This document shows, one piece after another, positions 58,869 to 64,000 of a DNA stretch of 64,000 bases. Each line of letters opens with the position of its first letter. The first letter of the stretch is position 1. The stretch is taken from contig JAQJVL010000004.1 in NCBI GenBank assembly GCA_035578905.1, positions 6,755,175 to 6,819,174 of the forward strand. The letters run 5' to 3'. A program made the translations under genes and the position numbers. The notes below the pieces were generated by a model, which saw only the letters and a program-made list of their open reading frames with translations, had not been told where the DNA came from and did no database searches. Source of the stretch: Stictocephala bisonia. Taxonomy: Eukaryota; Arthropoda; Insecta; Hemiptera; Membracidae.

Positions 58869-59133
58869 GTATTTATTTACGAATGATAGTTAAACGTTTA
58901 ACCTTTCACTGACATATATGTTAACAAACTAAATATTTAAACAATGTATGTAATTATACACTGCTCTTTTAACTATGCTTTAGTTATTGGATCGACAGTT
59001 TTTTACGAAAAATATTGATATGTGTAAACTTAACACATATGTAACTCTTTGATGTGTCACTATTTTAAATTCATATCTTTTTGTTGTACATTTTGATATG
59101 TACGGTTATATTAAGTCATTGTGTATGTTTCAG

Positions 59134-59206
59134 TAGTTTCTGCAACCAATTTCCGAGGCTAGTCAACAACTCCCAAATATGGACTTCGACGAATATCGTC
59201 TGAGAG
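59134..59206 (+). CDS. Candidate internal exon
   Basis: A good acceptor, TGTATGTTTCAG, ends at 59133 and a good donor, GAGAG|GTAAAC, follows 59206. The best frame reads FLQPISEASQQLPNMDF and DEYRLR. This frame is not in phase with the donors at 56677 or 57163 using the visible acceptors, so a link to those exons is not shown. No family is recognised. Confidence 0.25.
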
Positions 59207-60498
59207 GTAAACACTATTTTTGATGGCTGTAATACATCATCATATTTTGTTGGATCATAGATATTATATTTTGTTGATCATATGTGTTCTTGTTATTATC
59301 TTCTTTGTTAGGTAGTACACTGGGTAGTAGTGAGGTTACACAAATTGTCTTATTAATTACCTTATTATTATTGAGTTATGCCTTGCTGGTTACTTAGTTG
59401 TATTAGTATGTTATGCTTCGCCTCTTTCCAGATCTTAATGTATAGTTGTTGTTGTAAATTGAAGTTTTGTTTGATTGTCTACCATTTACATATACTTGCA
59501 TATATTTACATGAATGTGGTTACTTTGTTTACCTAATTATGTTTATATTACGTTGTTATTATTGTAATTTGATTTATTCTAGATATTTATATTTCGTTGG
59601 TCATATGTGTTCTTGTATTATCTTCTTTGTTATAATTTGTAATATACTCGTATCTCTTTTAACTTTAAGTGGACATTTACTGGCACATATGAGGTTAAGT
59701 TTACCATTAAGCCATCCTTGAATATATTCATTTGTATAATGGTGTTAACCGTTTATAATAATAATAAATAAAATACACATTACATTTCAAGGAAATGCTT
59801 TTCTGTTGCCCAAAAGAAAAATGTATAACTGAGAAAAAATTTTAATTTACTTTAAAATAGCTTTAAGTACACGTAAAGATGTTTAGCCACATATTGGAAA
59901 TGTTGTTAAAATATGGTTATTTGTTTAAGAGGAAAACCAAATTTTCACCCTAACTACTTTTTGCTCGTAAAGAGAATAGTTTTTCCATTAAGATTGAGTA
60001 GATATATAGACGGAATGCGAATTTGATTTAAGTATTTGAAATGAAAGCAACGGAATATGAACACATACAATTTAAATTGAAGAAGAAAGAAGTAAGAACA
60101 TACCAGACACAGCAGGGATTAAATGTTCTTAATTCAGGAGTGGTGTTTCAAAGAGGGGGAGAGTAATGCGTATAAGTTGCCCTGGCTGTTAATTGCCCTT
60201 TCTGAGGAACAGTTGAACTCAGTTAGTAACCAGACTACACTCATCTACACTCATCCTACACTCATAAAACCATTCATATTCGCCTTAAAATACGCACAAC
60301 GTTGTGTCGGCGTCTCATATATAAGAATAAGAAAAGAAAGAATATAAGTAAACAAATTTAAAAAAGTAAAAGCGATCAAAGAAAGAGCAGCGTGACTGGA
60401 TTCAAACAATGTATGTTTATTAAATATTTCCTCAAAAATATACGAGTGACTCAGTAATTAGGTTTTACCCATAAAGAAGGTTAAATATAAGAATAACG
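59207..60498. other. AT-rich spacer with a diverged direct repeat
   Basis: About 55 bases at 59262-59320 recur at 59573-59630 (TCATATGTGTTCTTG and TTATCTTCTTTGTTA), so a segment of about 310 bp was probably duplicated. Frames at 59467-59721 and 60123-60347 have no recognised domain. Confidence 0.4.
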
Positions 60499-63195
60499 TA
60501 CACACTGTTCAAGTCGCCTGCCAAGTCACCTGTCCAGTCGCCGGATGGGCCAAAACTGATACTCATACACACTGTTCAAGTCACCAGACAAGTCACCTGT
60601 TAAATCACCGGATGATCCAAAACTGATACTCGTACACACTGTTCAAGTCGCCTGCCAAGTCACCTGTTAAATCACCGGATGATCCAAAACTGATACTCGT
60701 ACACACTGTTCAAGTCGCCTGCCAAGTCACCTGTTAAATCACCGGATGATCCAAAACTGATACTCGTACACACTGTTCAAGTCGCCTGCCAAGTCACCTG
60801 TTAAATCACCGGATGATCCAAAACTGATACTCGTACACACTGTTCAAGTCGCCTGCCAAGTCACCTGTTAAATCACCGGATGATCCAAAACTGATACTCG
60901 TACACTCTGTTCAAGTCGCCTGCCAAGTCACCTGTTAAATCACCGGATGATCCAAAACTGATACTCGTACACACTGTTCAAGTCGCCTGCCAAGTCACCT
61001 GTTAAATCACCGGATGATCCAAAACTGATACTCGTACACACTGTTCAAGTCGCCTGCCAAGTCACCTGTTAAATCACCGGATGATCCAAAACTGATACTC
61101 GTACACACTGTTCAAGTCGCCTGCCAAGTCACCTGTTAAATCACCGGATGATCCAAAACTGATACTCGTACACACTGTTCAAGTCGCCTGCCAAGTCACC
61201 TGTTAAATCACCGGATGATCCAAAACTGATACTCGTACACACTGTTCAAGTCGCCTGCCAAGTCACCTGTTAAATCACCGGATGATCCAAAACTGATACT
61301 CGTACACACTGTTCAAGTCGCCTGCCAAGTCACCTGTTAAATCACCGGATGGTCCAAAACTGATACTCGTACACACTGTTCAAGTCGCCTGCCAAGTCAC
61401 CTGTTAAATCACCGGATGATCCAAAACTGATACTCGTACACACTGTTCAAGTCGCCTGCCAAGTCACCTGTTAAATCACCGGATGATCCAAAACTGATAC
61501 TCGTACACACTGTTCAAGTCGCCTGCCAAGTCACCTGTTAAATCACCGGATGATCCAAAACTGATACTCGTACACACTGTTCAATTCGCCTGCCAAGTCA
61601 CCTGTTAAATCACCGGATGATCCAAAACTGATACTCGTACACACTGTTCAAGTCGCCTGCCAAGTCACCTGTTAAGTCGCCGGATGAGCCAAAACTGATA
61701 CTCTTACACACTGTTCAAGTCGCCTGCCAAGTCACCTGTTAAATCACCGGATGATCCAAAACTGATACTCGTACACACTGTTCAATTCGCCTGCCAAGTC
61801 ACCTGTTAAATCACCGGATGATCCAAAACTGATACTCGTACACACTGTTCAATTCGCCTGCCAAGTCACCTGTTAAATCACCGGATGATCCAAAACTGAT
61901 ACTCGTACACACTGTTCAAGTCGCCTGCCAAGTCACCTGTTAAATCACCGGATGATCCAAAACTGATACTCGTACACACTGTTCAATTCGCCTGCCAAGT
62001 CACCTGTTAAATCACCGGATGATCCAAAACTGATACTCGTACACACTGTTCAAGTCGCCGGCCAAGTCACCTGTCCGGTCGCCGGATGAGCCAAAACTGA
62101 TACTCGTACACACTGTTCAAGTCGCCGGCCAAGTCACCTGTCCGGTGGCCGGATGAGCCAAAACTGATACTCGTACACACTGTTGAAGTCGCCGGCCAAG
62201 TCACCTGTCCGGTCGCCGGATGAGCCAAAACTGATACTCGTACACACTGTTCAAGTCGCCTGCCAAGTCACCTGTTAAGTCGCCGGATGAGCCAAAACTG
62301 ATTATCGTACACACTGTTGAAGTCACCTGCCACGTCACCTGTCCGGTCACCGGATGAGCCCAAACTGATACTCGTACACACTGTTCAAGTCGCCGGCCAA
62401 GTCACCTGTCCGGTGGCCGGATGAGCCAAAACTGATACTCGTACACACTGTTGAAGTCGCCGGCCAAGTCACCTGTCCGGTCGCCGGATGAGCCAAAACT
62501 GATACTCGTACACACTGTTCAAGTCGCCGGCCAAGTCACCTGTCCGGTGGCCGGATGAGCCAAAACTGATACTCGTACACACTGTTGAAGTCGCCGGCCA
62601 AGTCACCTGTCCGGTCGCCGGATGAGCCAAAACTGATACTCGTACACACTGTTCAATTCGCCTGCCAAGTCACCTGTTAAATCACCGGATGATCCAAAAC
62701 TGATACTCGTACACACTGTTCAAGTCGCCTGCCAAGTCACCTGTTAAGTCGCCGGATGAGCCAAAACTGATTATCGTACACACTGTTGAAGTCACCTGCC
62801 ACGTCACCTGTCCGGTCACCGGATGAGCCCAAACTGATACTCGTACACACTGTTCAAGTCGCCGGCCAAGTCACCTGTCCGGTGGCCGGATGAGCCAAAA
62901 CTGATACTCGTACACACTGTTGAAGTCGCCGGCCAAGTCACCTGTCCGGTCGCCGGATGAGCCAAAACTGATACTCGTACACACTGTTCAAGTCGCCTGC
63001 CAAGTCACCTGTTAAGTCGCCGGATGAGCCAAAACTGATACTCGTACACACTGTTGAAGTCGCCGGCCAAGTCACCTGTCCGGTCGCCGGATGAGCCAAA
63101 ACTGATACTCGTACACACTGTTCAATTCGCCTGCTAAGTCACCTGTTAAATCACCGGATGATCCAAAACTGATGCCCGTACACACTGTTCAGGTC
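60499..63195. repeat. 67-bp satellite array
   Basis: About 40 copies of a 67-bp unit starting ACACTGTTCAAGTCGCCTGC and including AAACTGATACTCGTAC. Spacing was checked (60634 to 60701). From 60570 to 62040 almost all copies are one class (TTAAATCACCGGATGATCC). From 62040 a GC-richer class (CCGGTCGCCGGATGAGCC) dominates and mixes with the first. The rare GATTATCG variant recurs exactly seven units apart (62301 and 62770), revealing a 469-bp higher-order repeat. Confidence 0.97.
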
Positions 63196-63443
63196 GCTTT
63201 TAATAAACACCTGACAGGTATGTCTTCAGTTTCGTTTCCCGCAGAATCTTTATACTTTATTTGATTCTATTCAATGGTTTGGTGTGGTAAGATTTGTTTG
63301 TACGATGTCATTAACTAATGAAAAATTAATTGCGGTAGGCCTAGGAATAATGTATTCCGTGACTAGTACAAGAAAAATGAACTGTACAGGACAAAGACAT
63401 AGCCTTAATGCTAGTCCCCGAAACGGTACAACTAGACTTACAT

Positions 63444-64000
63444 ATAGGCTTGTGCTTCGCTGTTTCGATCTCTTGGATCTCTTCAGGTAGGTGTAGGTTG
63501 CGATTATTAGCAACCAACCTATGAGAGCTCCATATTTTCAACTTTGTTGGAAGAAGCTCACAAGCGGAGTGTGAAATCGAGTTGGTAGAAAGCGGATACT
63601 CGCCGCGAATATGAGATCAGTCTCCACATTTTCGTGCACTCCATTGTGCAACTGATGAGACAATAAGAACAATGAATCATCCAGTTTACATTGGATGGCT
63701 GTCCGATTGGACAGAGATACTCCTCACGTATCTAGGTGTCTCTGATGTCGAAACGATGTGACAACGTAAAGTCCACGCTGCAAAAAGAGGCTGTACACAG
63801 ATATTCGGTGTACCCTCAATTCTTATTATAGTTATCTTCATTTTCTCGAAGATATTGTAGCATTAGTGGAACATAATACATAGGCTTGTGCTTCGCTGTT
63901 TCGATCTCTTGGATCTCTTCAGGTAGGTGTAGGTTGTGGTTATTAGCAACCAACCTACGACAGCTTTAGTTGTTCAACTCTGTTGGAACAAGCTCACAAG
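63444..64000 (+). repeat. Direct duplication with 446-bp spacing
   Basis: About 110 bases starting ATAGGCTTGTGCTTCGCTGT at 63444 recur at 63890 with few changes, to the end of the window. Each copy contains GTAGGTTG and CAACCAACCTA arms that can form a hairpin. No protein is recognised; short frames on both strands at 63271-63541 are probably accidental. It could be the start of another tandem array running past the right edge. Confidence 0.75.

Noticed and set aside
63271..63541. Three overlapping frames on both strands
   Set aside because: They conflict with each other, and the second copy of the duplicated part at 63890 does not preserve any of them.

Overview
The window is AT-rich nuclear DNA from an animal, most likely an insect. 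The evidence is arthropod-type (TTAGG)n tracts, a BEL/Pao retroelement, several APE-type non-LTR retrotransposons (LINEs) with insect-like proteins, tRNA-derived SINEs, and a TATA plus TCAGT core promoter. There is no operon, prokaryotic gene or CRISPR array. The species cannot be named from the sequence. No complete host gene was found. The window is a repeat-dominated, heterochromatin-like locus with a few possible host exons and one promoter candidate.

Layout. 1-2040: 23-bp satellite. 3.4-7.5 kb: three non-LTR retrotransposon copies, one nested inside another with its target duplication visible. 7.5-15.8 kb: mostly non-coding, with a MITE-like element, an 81-bp tandem repeat and an orphan acidic reading frame. 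15.8-21.2 kb: a tRNA-derived SINE head, then a decayed BEL/Pao gag-pol with two internal tandem expansions, cut off by an inverted-repeat insertion. 22-26.4 kb: G-rich duplication, minus-strand LINE remnants and a 28-bp minisatellite. 27-32 kb: a core-promoter candidate, a duplicated block of about 0.7 kb, a SINE remnant and a long (CT)n tract. 34 kb: a TA-flanked MITE with long terminal inverted repeats. 36.2-43.8 kb: 92-bp satellite, split by a LINE and carrying an inverted segment with a palindromic junction. 44.8-49.7 kb: 37-bp satellite with a three-monomer higher-order repeat. 49.9-55.6 kb: a nearly complete minus-strand LINE (PHD-finger ORF1, endonuclease, reverse transcriptase), interrupted by a 586-bp DNA transposon. 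56.6-59.2 kb: possible first exons of a mitochondrial protein gene around another MITE-like element. 60.5-63.2 kb: 67-bp satellite. 63.4-64 kb: a 446-bp-spaced duplication.

Main result. The 586-bp DNA transposon at 51537-52122 has inverted termini and an 8-bp target duplication whose removal restores the host LINE reading frame. Inside it are a 22-bp minisatellite and ten perfect TTAGG units. The 22-bp unit, read on the opposite strand, is nearly the same as the 23-bp unit of the large satellite at the start of the window. The simplest reading is that a transposon-borne minisatellite and a genomic satellite share one origin.
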